Source: CAWANF01 sp963783355 (GTDB lineage Bacteria > Bacteroidota > Rhodothermia > Balneolales > DATFMH01). Taken from it: 64,000 bases of DNA. Shown in pieces: positions 18,388 to 27,857 of this stretch (position 1 is the stretch's first letter; every line of letters begins with the position of its first letter). The stretch lies in NCBI GenBank assembly GCA_963783355.1, contig CAWANF010000002.1, positions 310,001 to 374,000 of the forward strand, read 5' to 3'. Both the position numbers and the translations under genes were made by a program. The notes under the pieces were generated by a model, which saw nothing but the letters and a program-made list of their open reading frames with translations, searched no databases and was not told the DNA's origin.

Positions 18388-18841
18388 TAATATCCTGATA
18401 GCTGATGATGGTCGTATTTTGTGTGATAGATGTTAAGGAAGCATCCGGTAAAGAAAAAACATTTTCTATAATAGAATCGCCCTTAGAAATATTCTTATTA
18501 CTCATAACATTATAAGCGCCGAGCAACACGGCGATTACACTTGCAGCAAAAGCAAAACGGAGGAACAAGTGTGCAAGTTGTTTAAAGAAATACTCGCTAC
18601 CATCGAATACGGCATCCGGAAGCATGCGTTTCATCACCCTGTCCGAGAAAAAAAGCTTAAATGATGACGATTCCACAGAAGTCATCATTTTTTGAATCGA
18701 TGCCAATTCATCAGCTTCGGAACGAAGCGCCGGATTGGCTTTCAGATATTCATCCAGCCTTTTCTGATCCTCATCTGATAATTTTGTGTTGAGCGACCTT
18801 AAAAGTAATTCTTTTTCAGGTACCAATTTCATCGGTTTCAT
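18368..18841 (-). CDS. Probable transmembrane anti-sigma factor
   Basis: 157 residues. The cytoplasmic N-terminal about 85 residues (LSDEDQKRLDEYLKANP...) are followed by a single membrane helix (FAFAASVIAVLLGAYNVM) and a short periplasmic tail. It lacks the HxxxCxxC zinc-binding anti-sigma motif. Its start overlaps the ECF sigma gene by 26 bases, the usual arrangement for a cotranscribed anti-sigma. Assignment rests on gene order and topology rather than on a strong motif. Confidence 0.75.
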   Translation of the reverse strand: MKPMKLVPEKELLLRSLNTKLSDEDQKRLDEYLKANPALRSEADELASIQKMMTSVESSSFKLFFSDRVMKRMLPDAVFDGSEYFFKQLAHLFLRFAFAASVIAVLLGAYNVMSNKNISKGDSIIENVFSLPDASLTSITQNTTIISYQDISDDHAN

Positions 18842-19397
18842 AAAAGGGTTTTAATATGATTTTTAGTTTATCCAAAGCTCTCGATAAACGAGAAAGTACC
18901 GTGCCTACCGGTATATCCAGAATTTCTGAAGTTTCATTTGTGTCATATCCTTGTATCATACGAAGTATCACAACAGCTCTGTATTCTGGTTTAAGTGACT
19001 TTATAGCAGAATGGACCTGCTCTTTCAACTCCTTTTCCTCCAAAGGAGATTTCGATTCATTCAAGTCCGGTTGATCTTCATACTGCCCATCTTTAAAAAA
19101 GGAAAACCTGTTTTTAAACCGTTGGCGGCGTTTCAATTCATTCAATGATAAGTTGATAGCAATTCGTGTTAAATACGTTTTAACTGATGAATCACCCCGG
19201 AAATTTTGAACCGATTCAAAGAACCGGACAAACGTTTCCTGACCTATATCATCGGCCTCCGGCGTGTTACCAAGCATACCAATAACGGTAGCTGCTACGT
19301 CGTGTTCGTAGCGCTCAATAAACATTCGAAACGATTTTTGATCATTGTTCCGAACACCATTCAGTAATTCTAAATCATCTACTGCCTTTCCCGACAT
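18816..19397 (-). CDS. ECF RNA polymerase sigma factor
   Basis: 193 residues. The sigma-70 region 2 is visible (SFRMFIERYEHDVAATVIGML, EADDIGQETFVRFFESVQNF, YLTRIAINLSLNELKRR). Region 4 follows (EYRAVVILRMIQGYDTNETSEILDIPVGTVLSRLSRALDKLK) with its helix-turn-helix. It is first in a minus-strand operon with the anti-sigma and a Spy-like protein. The set suggests envelope-stress control, and autoregulation is likely but no promoter could be defined. Confidence 0.9.
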   Translation of the reverse strand: MSGKAVDDLELLNGVRNNDQKSFRMFIERYEHDVAATVIGMLGNTPEADDIGQETFVRFFESVQNFRGDSSVKTYLTRIAINLSLNELKRRQRFKNRFSFFKDGQYEDQPDLNESKSPLEEKELKEQVHSAIKSLKPEYRAVVILRMIQGYDTNETSEILDIPVGTVLSRLSRALDKLKIILKPFYETDEIGT

Positions 19398-19921
19398 TCA
19401 GTACGCATTCACTAATTTTTTTCAATAAAACTAATAAAATATATGAAAAAGTCCGACAGGGATAATATTTCATATCCCTGCCCGATGGTCTCTACTGCTT
19501 TTTGTTGGATTGATCATTCCAACGGTTGCGCTTGTGTTGCGTATTTTGTTGTCGTCTCTCTTTCTGATATTCGTTGAAAATCTACGGTAAATAACAATTT
19601 GTTCCCCGTCAGATATCGAGTCTGTAACACCTTTTAAATCAATTAGTATTAGTTTTGGAAACCTCATTCTCAATTATTCTTATTCCTGATATCTGACTTT
19701 ACTCATCAAACAAACAATGAAAATATAGGTACGAAACGTCGGTATTAATTTTCAATCGATTCTTAATCAAGGCTTACAATTTTTGAAACCCTTCATTTAG
19801 AATTATTTATTAGACAGCCCCCGTCATGTATTTATTCCCGCAATCAATAATATTTATAAAAAAAGGCGGTCATAATAACCGCCTTTCATTGTCTGCCAAT
19901 AAGATATAGAGATAATATATT
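19398..19921. other. Intergenic region with no confident gene
   Basis: About 520 bases between a sigma factor gene and uppP, both transcribed leftward. A minus-strand open frame (19470-19673) has no recognisable domain or start signal and is not annotated. The 5' side holds a hairpin, CAGGGATA/TATCCCTG (19457-19464/19473-19480), about 60 bases upstream of the sigma gene. The region also contains the uppP terminator. Nothing else was seen. Confidence 0.5.
19855..19886 (-). terminator. Rho-independent terminator of uppP
   Basis: AAAGGCGGT (19862-19870) and ACCGCCTTT (19878-19886) form a 9-bp stem with a short loop. Read on the minus strand it is followed by a T-run (A-run at 19858-19864 on plus). 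It lies about 35 bases past the uppP stop. Confidence 0.85.
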
Positions 19922-20716
19922 TTAAAACATGGTGAGTTTCACACCGCTGAAATGAAGAATTATGATGAGTAAACCAATCGCTATGCGGTACCAGCCAAAT
20001 ATTTTGAAGCCATGGCTGCTCAGATATGTTATAAATGATTTGATAGCCAGCATAGCCACAAAAAAGGCAATAATATTCCCTAAGATTAGCAAATGAAGCT
20101 GATCACCATGAAAACCATTCCCCTTAATATAGAACTCCAGTAATTTATAACCTGTTGCGGCAAACATCGTTGGCACCGCTAAAAAGAATGAAAATTCTGC
20201 GGCTGTTTTCCTGTTTAACTTTTCGGCTAAACCACCAATTATCGTAGCAGCGGAACGAGAAACGCCTGGTATCATTGCTAAAACCTGGTATAAACCGATT
20301 ACGAAGGAATTTTTATATGTTACCTCCCTGTCAGGAGTATTCTCCGTTTCTTTAAACCAGTTATCTACAAATAAAAGGATGATTCCCCCGAGCAGAAGAG
20401 TTGTTGCCACTACCATGACATCACCAAGCATTTCATTAATATACTTGATGAATGTCAATCCAATAACAGCTGCCGGCAAAAAAGCGATAAACAATTTATA
20501 ATAAAATTTAAACGATTTAAGAAATCGCCTCCAATACAGAACCAGTACCGACAAAATGGCTCCCAGCTGGATCGCAACCGTAAATGCTTTTGTAAACGGA
20601 TCTTCTGCAATGCCCATTACAGAAGACGCAATGATCATGTGGCCGGTTGATGAAACAGGTAAAAATTCTGTTATACCTTCCACAATCCCTAAAATAATAG
20701 CTTGAATTACTGACAT
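19922..20716 (-). CDS. uppP: Undecaprenyl-diphosphatase
   Basis: 264 residues, all-helical membrane protein. It has the two BacA/UppP signature segments: EGITEFLPVSSTGHMI near the N-terminus and PGVSRSAATIIGGL around residue 150. These hold the acidic and Arg/Ser residues of the active site. It dephosphorylates undecaprenyl pyrophosphate to recycle the lipid carrier for peptidoglycan and other envelope polymers. Monocistronic, with its own terminator downstream. Confidence 0.93.
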   Translation of the reverse strand: MSVIQAIILGIVEGITEFLPVSSTGHMIIASSVMGIAEDPFTKAFTVAIQLGAILSVLVLYWRRFLKSFKFYYKLFIAFLPAAVIGLTFIKYINEMLGDVMVVATTLLLGGIILLFVDNWFKETENTPDREVTYKNSFVIGLYQVLAMIPGVSRSAATIIGGLAEKLNRKTAAEFSFFLAVPTMFAATGYKLLEFYIKGNGFHGDQLHLLILGNIIAFFVAMLAIKSFITYLSSHGFKIFGWYRIAIGLLIIILHFSGVKLTMF

Positions 20717-21060
20717 GAAATGGTTGTCTTTAATCTGGTTAAGAATACTATTTACCCTGTAAACGGGTTATGATTTAGTTATAGATAATATGGTAATGCA
20801 GTAAATACCAACCAATGCGAAAATCCTGGTAAAATATTTACAAATGATCGTCATAATACCCCGGCTTTATACAATTTTCAATCATAAATCTAAGTTCAGG
20901 CTAAAAAAAGCGAAAATTTATATAAATAATATTACTTTCTATTTATTAAAAACTTTCCCCGTTTGAAATTACTTTTTATTATTATATCATCACATTAAGC
21001 AAGTAGTTCTTTTTAGGTATTTATTGGTATTACTTTGGTTCTTTCTCTCAACACTCAAAG
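20717..21060. other. Intergenic region, no gene seen
   Basis: About 340 AT-rich bases between divergent uppP and the first sensor kinase. It must hold promoters for both, but I could not define them. There is no ATG in frame with the kinase gene here. Confidence 0.5.
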
Positions 21061-23118
21061 ATTGTCAGGCCCATTTCCAGGTTCAAATACATATTAATAT
21101 TACTTTTTATTCCGCTGACTTTTATAAAAGTTAACGCTCAGTCCGTACTAGTCGTTAATAAACCCGATGAGACCAATAATATTGGTGACTTTTTAAGCCT
21201 TTTCCGAACAAATGCCGATACGGTCACGATTCAACGTATTCTGTCCGGCCAATATGACACATCCTTTAAACCCGCGGGCGCCGCTGTTCCTACTTATGGC
21301 AGCCCTTCCTCGACCGTTTGGGGCCGGTTTACCGTGCAAAACAATACGGGGGAGAATATTTACCTGCAAATTTTAAACCCATTATTGAAAAAAGTGACAT
21401 TATATACCACTTACGGGAATAAAATTATTGATGCACAGGTACAGGGTGATAATCTCCCGTTTAACAACCGTGACATTGATTCGAATTACTTCACATTTCA
21501 TTTAAAACTGACTCCCGGTTCAACAAAAACATTCTATATTAAATTACATATACATGCTGTTACTCAATATCCAATCCAGGTAGGAACGCTTAATGGGTTC
21601 ATAAAAACAGCTCATTCCCGTGATATCTTTAATGGTATTTACTTTGGAATATTACTGGCACTCGCTTTTTATAATTTATTTATCTTTTTCTCGGTGAGAG
21701 ATAAATCCTATCTGTTCTATGTGTTTTACGCTCTTATGGCCGGACTTTTCAATGCGTACGCCAACGGTTACGCTTATAATTTTCTTTGGAAATCTTTCCC
21801 TCAGCTAAATAACTATCCGGCCGTATTAATAGTAATTACCACCGTATTTGCATTGTTTTTCGCTATATATTTCCTGGATTTAAAAAAACAGGCTCCCGTT
21901 TTCTATCGTATTTCCCAGATCTTTTTTTACCTGTTGTTAATCCCGCTAATAATAAATCTTGCCGGTTACCGGTTCCTGAGTGTTTCGATCGTACAGGTAC
22001 TCGATTTTGCAGGTATCGTCTTATTCTTAAGTTTCGGCAGCGCCATGTTTGCCCGAGGACAAAAACATGCCCGGTATTATATGCTGGCATGGACGATACA
22101 ACTTCTTGCGGTACTTGTATATATTTTGAAAAATGTATCCTTCTTTCCATATAATTTTATAACGGCCAATGCGCTTCAAATGGGGATTACTATTGAAGCC
22201 TTGTTGCTCTCATTCGCTTTGGCAGACCGGATTAATACCTATAAACAGGAAAAAGAACATGCGCAACAGCTTGCCATTCAATCCCTGAAGGAAAAAGAAC
22301 AAATTATCATAAATCAAAATAAAATCCTCGAGGAAAAAGTTAAACTGCGCACTAATGAACTTGAAGTTATAAATAAGAATATTGAGAAACAGAAAGTTGA
22401 ACTTGAGAAATCAAATGAATTAAAAGATCGTCTGTTTTCCATTATCTCCCATGATTTGCGTAGTCCACTGGTTTCCCTTTACAGCTTTTTGGAACTGATA
22501 CAAATCAAAGAATTATCGCAGGAGGCAATCGAAAAGGCACTGGCAAAACTCAAGGAATCTCTTAACAATACCAATGCCATGCTCGATAATGTCCTTTATT
22601 GGGCATTATCTCAGCTCGATCGATTACAAATACGGGTTTCCAAAACATCTATTCGTATAGTCACATCCGATATTTTCCTACTCTACAAAGAAGCCTCTTC
22701 TCAAAAGAATATTGTGTTAAAGAACGAAGTTCCCGACGATATTTCAATCAAAACGGATTCCGAAATCATCAAGCTTATCTTACGAAATCTGATTTCCAAT
22801 GCCATCAAGTATACCAATCATGAGGGACATATAACGGTTAAAGCAGAAAAACGAGATACTATTTACCAGATATTCGTTATAGACAACGGAATCGGAATGA
22901 GTGAAGAGAAACGCAGGGAATTATTTCACAATGATTACCAGAAATCGACTTTCGGAACGGCAAATGAACGAGGAACCGGTATCGGACTTAGCCTCTGTTC
23001 CGAATACATATCAAAAATCAGGGGTAATATCCGTGTTGAGAGTCAACCCGACAAAGGTTCTACTTTTATCATTACGTTACCGGATTATGATCCAAAACTC
23101 CAAGAAGTCACCCTCTAA
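21061..23118 (+). CDS. 7TMR-DISM sensor histidine kinase (paralog 1), non-standard start
   Basis: A frame without stops runs from just after the TAG at 21004-21006 to 23118. In it a good signal peptide (RFKYILILLFIPLTF, cleavage near VNAQ) begins about 21061, where the codon is ATT. The first in-frame Met is residue 92, inside the extracellular domain, so a start at 21334 would remove the signal peptide. Domains in order: periplasmic DISMED2-like beta domain, seven-helix 7TMR-DISM block (about 180-390), coiled coil, HisKA with FSIISHDLRSPL (phosphoacceptor His), and HATPase_c (NAIKYTNHEG N-box, DNGIGM, GTGIGLSL). No response regulator is adjacent. The next gene is a close paralog. The start codon remains uncertain. 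Confidence 0.82.
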   Translation: MVRPISRFKYILILLFIPLTFIKVNAQSVLVVNKPDETNNIGDFLSLFRTNADTVTIQRILSGQYDTSFKPAGAAVPTYGSPSSTVWGRFTVQNNTGENIYLQILNPLLKKVTLYTTYGNKIIDAQVQGDNLPFNNRDIDSNYFTFHLKLTPGSTKTFYIKLHIHAVTQYPIQVGTLNGFIKTAHSRDIFNGIYFGILLALAFYNLFIFFSVRDKSYLFYVFYALMAGLFNAYANGYAYNFLWKSFPQLNNYPAVLIVITTVFALFFAIYFLDLKKQAPVFYRISQIFFYLLLIPLIINLAGYRFLSVSIVQVLDFAGIVLFLSFGSAMFARGQKHARYYMLAWTIQLLAVLVYILKNVSFFPYNFITANALQMGITIEALLLSFALADRINTYKQEKEHAQQLAIQSLKEKEQIIINQNKILEEKVKLRTNELEVINKNIEKQKVELEKSNELKDRLFSIISHDLRSPLVSLYSFLELIQIKELSQEAIEKALAKLKESLNNTNAMLDNVLYWALSQLDRLQIRVSKTSIRIVTSDIFLLYKEASSQKNIVLKNEVPDDISIKTDSEIIKLILRNLISNAIKYTNHEGHITVKAEKRDTIYQIFVIDNGIGMSEEKRRELFHNDYQKSTFGTANERGTGIGLSLCSEYISKIRGNIRVESQPDKGSTFIITLPDYDPKLQEVTL

Positions 23119-23336
23119 AGCCTGTCTGAATACGTTTATTTATCTTTTCTTACCCCTTAAAAAAATCATACCGAGTCGTTGACATTAAAAGAGTTGCTAC
23201 ATTCTTTATAGTTAAGATTCCTTTGATCATATTCTTTATCTTCAATCAGAATATATTAAATTACAGAAGGTATTCGTCCTTTTTTCATTCATAATAATTT
23301 CAGCATATTATCCTGATTGCTATCATATTATTTTTT

Positions 23337-25400
23337 TTGGGGGTGGACCACGCAAACGAATTGGCGACAACACAACCGACATTAAATGTCTATTCCGCGG
23401 CTCAAACTATAAATTTGGGTAAATATCTTGATATACTTAATCCTAAAAATAATCATGTTACCATTAACCAAATTCTCACAGGACAATATGATTCGCAGTT
23501 TAACGCCTCAAAAAAAGCTGTTCCGGTTTACGGAAAACCTTATCAAATAGCATGGTGCCGTTTTAAAATAACGAATCAAACAAAGCATCAACTCTATCTG
23601 CAGATACAAAATCCAACCATTGCGAAGCTGACGCTATATGCCATGCATGCTAATGGTTCTTATACTAAAAAAACGTATGGAGATGCCGTCAAATTCAATC
23701 AAAGGGATATTAAAACAAATTTTTTCACTTTAAAATTAAATATAGCTACCGATTCTACACGTACCTTCTACCTCAGGATGCCGGTCTATCTTCCTTCCCA
23801 ATTTCCTCTGAAAACCGGAACATTACAGGCCTTTATGGAAGCCGGGCACAAGAGAGATGTTTATATCGGCCTGTACTTTGGAATTATGCTGGCTCTGGCT
23901 TTTTATAACTTATTCATTTTCATTTCTGTCCGGGATAAAGCATATTTATATTATGTCCTTTATGCCCTGTCTATCTGCTTGTTAAATGCACAGTTCAATG
24001 GTTATGCTTTTAACTTTCTATGGTCCAATGAACCGATCATCAATAATTACCCGGCCATTATTGCTGCTCTGCCAAGCCTGTTTGCGATTTATTTCGTTTT
24101 ATTTTTCCTGGACATTAAACAAAATGCACTTATTTTCTACCGGATTTACCAGGTTATGACTTCAATATTTGTGTTTGCCATTCTATTCAGTCTACTTGGT
24201 TTTAAATACGAGAGCCTTACGATTGTTCAGATATCAGATTTTGCCGGGGCTATTTACATGCTGATAACAGGTATTGTCATGTTTCTGCGCGGACAAAAAC
24301 ACGCCCGGTTTTATATGCTGGCCTGGTCATTCCTGCTACTTTCCATTATCATATTCATATTCAAAGATGTTTCTATTCTGCCATATAACTTTCTAACGGC
24401 AAATTCACTCATTTTAGGAACAGCTCTTGAGGCCCTATTACTCTCCTTCGCTCTTGCCGACCGTATTAATACCTATAAACTTGAAAAAGAACAGGCGCAA
24501 CAATTGGCCATACAGACTTTACGGGAAAAAGAACATATTGTGCTCAATCAAAACAAGATACTGGAGGAAAAAGTCAGGCAACGCACGGAAGAATTGGAAG
24601 TCACCAATAGGAACATTGAAAAACACAGGGAAGAACTCCAGAAATCAAATGAGCTCAAAGACCAGTTGTTTTCCGTCATATCTCATGATTTACGTAGTCC
24701 GCTGGTATCGTTGTATAGTTTTGTCGAATTGATGCAAATGAAGCAATTATCACCGGAAACGACCGAAAATGTATTGTTAAAACTCAAAGAATCGCTAAAT
24801 AACACCAATGCTATGCTCGATAATGTCCTTTATTGGGCGTTGTCCCAGCTGGATCGTTTAGAAATTCGAATTTCCTATACCTCTGTCAATTCTGTTACTT
24901 CCGAAATATTTCAGCTGTATAAAGCCGCTTCTGCACAAAAGAATATCCAATTAAAAAATGAAGTTCCCCCCCATATCTTCATCAGGACCGATCCCGAAAT
25001 AATGAAACTCGTATTACGCAACCTGATATCAAATGCCATCAAATACACACAACAGGAAGGCCAGGTTATTGTTAAAGCAGAAACGAATAATGATCAACTT
25101 AAGATAAAAGTAATTGACGACGGAATTGGGATGAACGAAAAACAGATGAAACAAATATTCAGCGATAATAATAAGACTTCGATGCCTGGCACTGCTAATG
25201 AAAAAGGGACTGGAATTGGATTAGCCATCTGCCGGGAATATATCCGTAAAATTAATGGGAATTTAAGCGTGGATAGTGAAGTGAACCAGGGTACCACTTT
25301 CATCGTATCGCTGCCAGAAACAAACCGAACCAAAATAACTATTGAGCAGGATCGAATACTCAAAAACACTTTTACTTTCGCCTGTCCTGTTATATTTTGA
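23337..25400 (+). CDS. 7TMR-DISM sensor histidine kinase (paralog 2), non-standard start
   Basis: 687 residues if read from the TTG at 23337. The frame is open back to the TAA codons at 23292-23297 and encodes a hydrophobic run (IILIAIILFFL) that looks like the missing signal peptide. As in paralog 1, no ATG is available. The architecture matches paralog 1 throughout: GQYDSQF region, 7TMR-DISM helices, coiled coil, FSVISHDLRSPL phospho-His box, NAIKYTQQEG, DDGIGM, GTGIGLAI. A run of T8G5 at the likely signal peptide could hide a frameshift. The pair probably arose by tandem duplication. The ligand and the partner response regulator are unknown. Confidence 0.8.
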   Translation: MGVDHANELATTQPTLNVYSAAQTINLGKYLDILNPKNNHVTINQILTGQYDSQFNASKKAVPVYGKPYQIAWCRFKITNQTKHQLYLQIQNPTIAKLTLYAMHANGSYTKKTYGDAVKFNQRDIKTNFFTLKLNIATDSTRTFYLRMPVYLPSQFPLKTGTLQAFMEAGHKRDVYIGLYFGIMLALAFYNLFIFISVRDKAYLYYVLYALSICLLNAQFNGYAFNFLWSNEPIINNYPAIIAALPSLFAIYFVLFFLDIKQNALIFYRIYQVMTSIFVFAILFSLLGFKYESLTIVQISDFAGAIYMLITGIVMFLRGQKHARFYMLAWSFLLLSIIIFIFKDVSILPYNFLTANSLILGTALEALLLSFALADRINTYKLEKEQAQQLAIQTLREKEHIVLNQNKILEEKVRQRTEELEVTNRNIEKHREELQKSNELKDQLFSVISHDLRSPLVSLYSFVELMQMKQLSPETTENVLLKLKESLNNTNAMLDNVLYWALSQLDRLEIRISYTSVNSVTSEIFQLYKAASAQKNIQLKNEVPPHIFIRTDPEIMKLVLRNLISNAIKYTQQEGQVIVKAETNNDQLKIKVIDDGIGMNEKQMKQIFSDNNKTSMPGTANEKGTGIGLAICREYIRKINGNLSVDSEVNQGTTFIVSLPETNRTKITIEQDRILKNTFTFACPVIF

Positions 25401-25403
25401 TTC

Positions 25404-26369
25404 ATGACTGACTTAGAAAATCGTACTCATTTTGTTCGTGAGACTGCAAAACACCTGGGATTTGATGCCTGTGGATTCGCCCGTGCCCGCAGGCTGACAG
25501 AAGAAGAACGACGGCTTGAAGAATGGCTCTCAGCCGGCCGTCAGGGCACAATGCACTGGATGGAAAATCACTTCGATAAACGTATTGATCCTACCAAACT
25601 CGTGCCCGGAGCCAAATCGGTCGTTTCCGTTTTGTGCAGTTATAACCAGGATTTTTCTACTATTCACCCGGGAAAAGATCATAAACCAAAAATATCAAAA
25701 TATGCTTTGGGAGAAGATTATCACCTGGTACTGAAAGAAAAATTATATAAACTTTTTCGTCTGACAGAAGAATATATTGGCGGGCTGGAAGGTCGTGTTT
25801 TTACCGATTCAGCCCCGGTTTTGGATAAGGCATGGGCTGTTCAATCCGGTTTGGGATGGGTTGGAAAAAACAGCAATATTCTGAATAAAAAATTGGGCTC
25901 CTGGTTTTTCATCGGTGAGATGATCATCGATGCTGAGTTTGTTTATGATAACCCGGTTACCGATCATTGTGGCACTTGCACCCGATGCATTGATGCCTGT
26001 CCTACCGATGCGATATATGAACCATACAAAGTGGATGGAAGTAAATGTATTTCCTATCTCACGATTGAATTGCGGGAAAAGATACCATCAGAATATCATG
26101 AAAATATCGGTGAATGGATTTTTGGATGTGATATTTGCCAGGATGTATGTCCATGGAACCGAAAAGCAAAAAAAGGTTCCGAACCAAGAATTATGGCCAA
26201 TGATGACTTGTTGGGTCACGAAATCACCTTTTGGGAAGAACTGGATTTGAAAGAATATCGTGATCTTTTCAGAAAAAGTGCCGTCAAACGAACTAAATAT
26301 GAAGGCCTGAAACGAAATATTGCCATCGTTTCCCACAATTTACACAAAGATCAGAGAAAAGATGCGTAG
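25404..26369 (+). CDS. queG: Epoxyqueuosine reductase
   Basis: 321 residues. The N-terminal cobalamin-dependent reductase domain (GFDACGFARAR..., LPGAKS-like LVPGAKSVVSVL, DSAPVLDKAWAVQSGLGWVGKN) is followed by two 4Fe-4S cluster motifs: CGTCTRCIDACPTDAI and CDICQDVCPWN. QueG reduces epoxyqueuosine to queuosine in the tRNA wobble base pathway. It starts 3 bases after the second kinase gene and may share its transcript. It is convergent with the downstream sigma factor gene, 17 bases away. Confidence 0.93.
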   Translation: MTDLENRTHFVRETAKHLGFDACGFARARRLTEEERRLEEWLSAGRQGTMHWMENHFDKRIDPTKLVPGAKSVVSVLCSYNQDFSTIHPGKDHKPKISKYALGEDYHLVLKEKLYKLFRLTEEYIGGLEGRVFTDSAPVLDKAWAVQSGLGWVGKNSNILNKKLGSWFFIGEMIIDAEFVYDNPVTDHCGTCTRCIDACPTDAIYEPYKVDGSKCISYLTIELREKIPSEYHENIGEWIFGCDICQDVCPWNRKAKKGSEPRIMANDDLLGHEITFWEELDLKEYRDLFRKSAVKRTKYEGLKRNIAIVSHNLHKDQRKDA

Positions 26370-26386
26370 CCCTCACACGAAAACAC

Positions 26387-27040
26387 TTAAAATGTGCCCT
26401 GTTTATCCCTGAGATATTTATACAGGAGTTCCCGGGCACGGAAGATGTGGGCTTTAACTGTACCAAGTGGCAAATCAAGTATCTCAGCTATTTCCTGGTA
26501 ACTTTTTTCCTCCATGTGCCGCATTTCAATGACTGTACGGTATTTTTCCGGCAATTGACTCAACGCTTCCCTGATGATGTTTTTGCGTTGTTTCCGCAGA
26601 ACCATCTGGTCAGCTTCAAAAGAATTATCGGGTATTTCAACCTGCATGTTCCCTTCTTTTGTCGAAATCGGCTCGTCGATGGAATAGGTTTTTAGTTTCT
26701 TTTTCCGCAAATAATCGATGGAGTGATTTGTGGCAATGCGATATAACCAGGTCGAAAATGCGTAGTCGGCATTATATGATTGAATATTTCCAAAAGCCTT
26801 TGTAAAAATTTCCTGGATCAAATCATCTATGATATCGGCATCTCTGACAATCTTCAGGATATGATAATAAAGGGCCCGCTTATATTTACCGACAATCTGT
26901 TCATAAGCCTTTTCATCACCGCCGACCGCTCGTTCAACAAGAACTACATCTTCTTTGCTGCTTGCGGAAGATGAATTATGCTCCTCTTCGGATGAGATAG
27001 AATTGTTATATGATTGTCCTGAATCTGCAGTCATTTGCAA
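26387..27040 (-). CDS. ECF RNA polymerase sigma factor
   Basis: 217 residues. A low-complexity acidic/serine N-terminal extension (about 30 residues) precedes region 2 (AYEQIVGKYKRALYYHILKIV, DIIDDLIQEIFTKAFGNIQSY, FSTWLYRIATNHSIDYLRKKK). Region 4 is EKYRTVIEMRHMEEKSYQEIAEILDLPLGTVKAHIFRARELLYKYL. No anti-sigma gene is next to it, in contrast to the other ECF gene of this window. It is of the type widespread in Bacteroidota-like genomes. Confidence 0.9.
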   Translation of the reverse strand: MQMTADSGQSYNNSISSEEEHNSSSASSKEDVVLVERAVGGDEKAYEQIVGKYKRALYYHILKIVRDADIIDDLIQEIFTKAFGNIQSYNADYAFSTWLYRIATNHSIDYLRKKKLKTYSIDEPISTKEGNMQVEIPDNSFEADQMVLRKQRKNIIREALSQLPEKYRTVIEMRHMEEKSYQEIAEILDLPLGTVKAHIFRARELLYKYLRDKQGTF

Positions 27041-27297
27041 TTATTTATAGCCTGCCGGGGCAGTAAATCCAGCTAAGATGATACGAAAAGATTAAGATAC
27101 TAAAAAAAGATTATTCTATTGACCTGATATTATTCGATAATAATTATGACTCCTTTATTCTTCCAAAAGGAATATTCCTATAAATAATATTAACAATATT
27201 TTATATATCATTTTAAGAAATCATTTTTTGTATTTTATTGTATACCATTTCAATGATTTTTGAATGTGCTGATAATTTCATCAAATGATGATATATC

Positions 27298-27822
27298 ATG
27301 CAAAAACTGTTATCCGCATTAATACTATTTTTCCTCAATGCTACCCTGTGCCTGACCACTTCAGGTCAGACCAAAGCAGGCATCGGAATATTCTACGGTA
27401 CAGACATCAACGAACCAGGATTACAGGCAAATCTCTATTATTCTCTTCATTCTTTTCCTGATATAGATTTGGGTTGGGAAATTATGTATTACCTTCCGAA
27501 CGTAAATCGCTACTATTTTGTCGGGCAGGCATACCGGGACAAATCATTTTTATATACGTTCGATGTCAATGCCCATTACATATTTTCAAAAGAAGAATCG
27601 ACTCGATGGTACGCTATAGGTGGCTTTAACTTAGCATTAGTGCAATCACGAAATTTGTCACCCTCCGGGGATGCCAGTAAAGCTACACTACATGGCGGTA
27701 TAAACAGCGGGATCGGTATTGAATTTCCTTTTTTCATTACCCGTTTTTTTATAGAAGGAAAATATATTTTCAGTGATTTAGGACAATTTGTTATCGGAGT
27801 GGGTTTTAGGGTTAAACTATAG
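27298..27822 (+). CDS. Small predicted outer-membrane beta-barrel protein
   Basis: 174 residues. It has a signal peptide (LLSALILFFLNATLCLTTSGQ) and then alternating aromatic/hydrophobic strands (AGIGIFYGTD, GLQANLYYSLH, GWEIMYYLPNV, SFLYTFDVNAHYIF, RWYAIGGFNLALV, GINSGIGIEFPFF, FVIGVGFRVKL). These are typical of eight-stranded OMP barrels ending in an aromatic or hydrophobic residue. No named family is recognised. It stands alone and is convergent with the ppx gene. Confidence 0.65.
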   Translation: MQKLLSALILFFLNATLCLTTSGQTKAGIGIFYGTDINEPGLQANLYYSLHSFPDIDLGWEIMYYLPNVNRYYFVGQAYRDKSFLYTFDVNAHYIFSKEESTRWYAIGGFNLALVQSRNLSPSGDASKATLHGGINSGIGIEFPFFITRFFIEGKYIFSDLGQFVIGVGFRVKL

Positions 27823-27857
27823 CCATGTACGGACGTAGCATGCTACACCCATACTCA

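Noticed and set aside
19470..19673. 67-codon minus-strand frame upstream of the sigma gene
   Set aside because: No domain, no start signal, and the frame overlaps a hairpin. It might be a decayed gene but cannot be supported.
27835..27846. Palindrome GTAGCATGCTAC between the small barrel protein and ppx
   Set aside because: It is short, between convergent genes and without a T-run; chance occurrence cannot be excluded.
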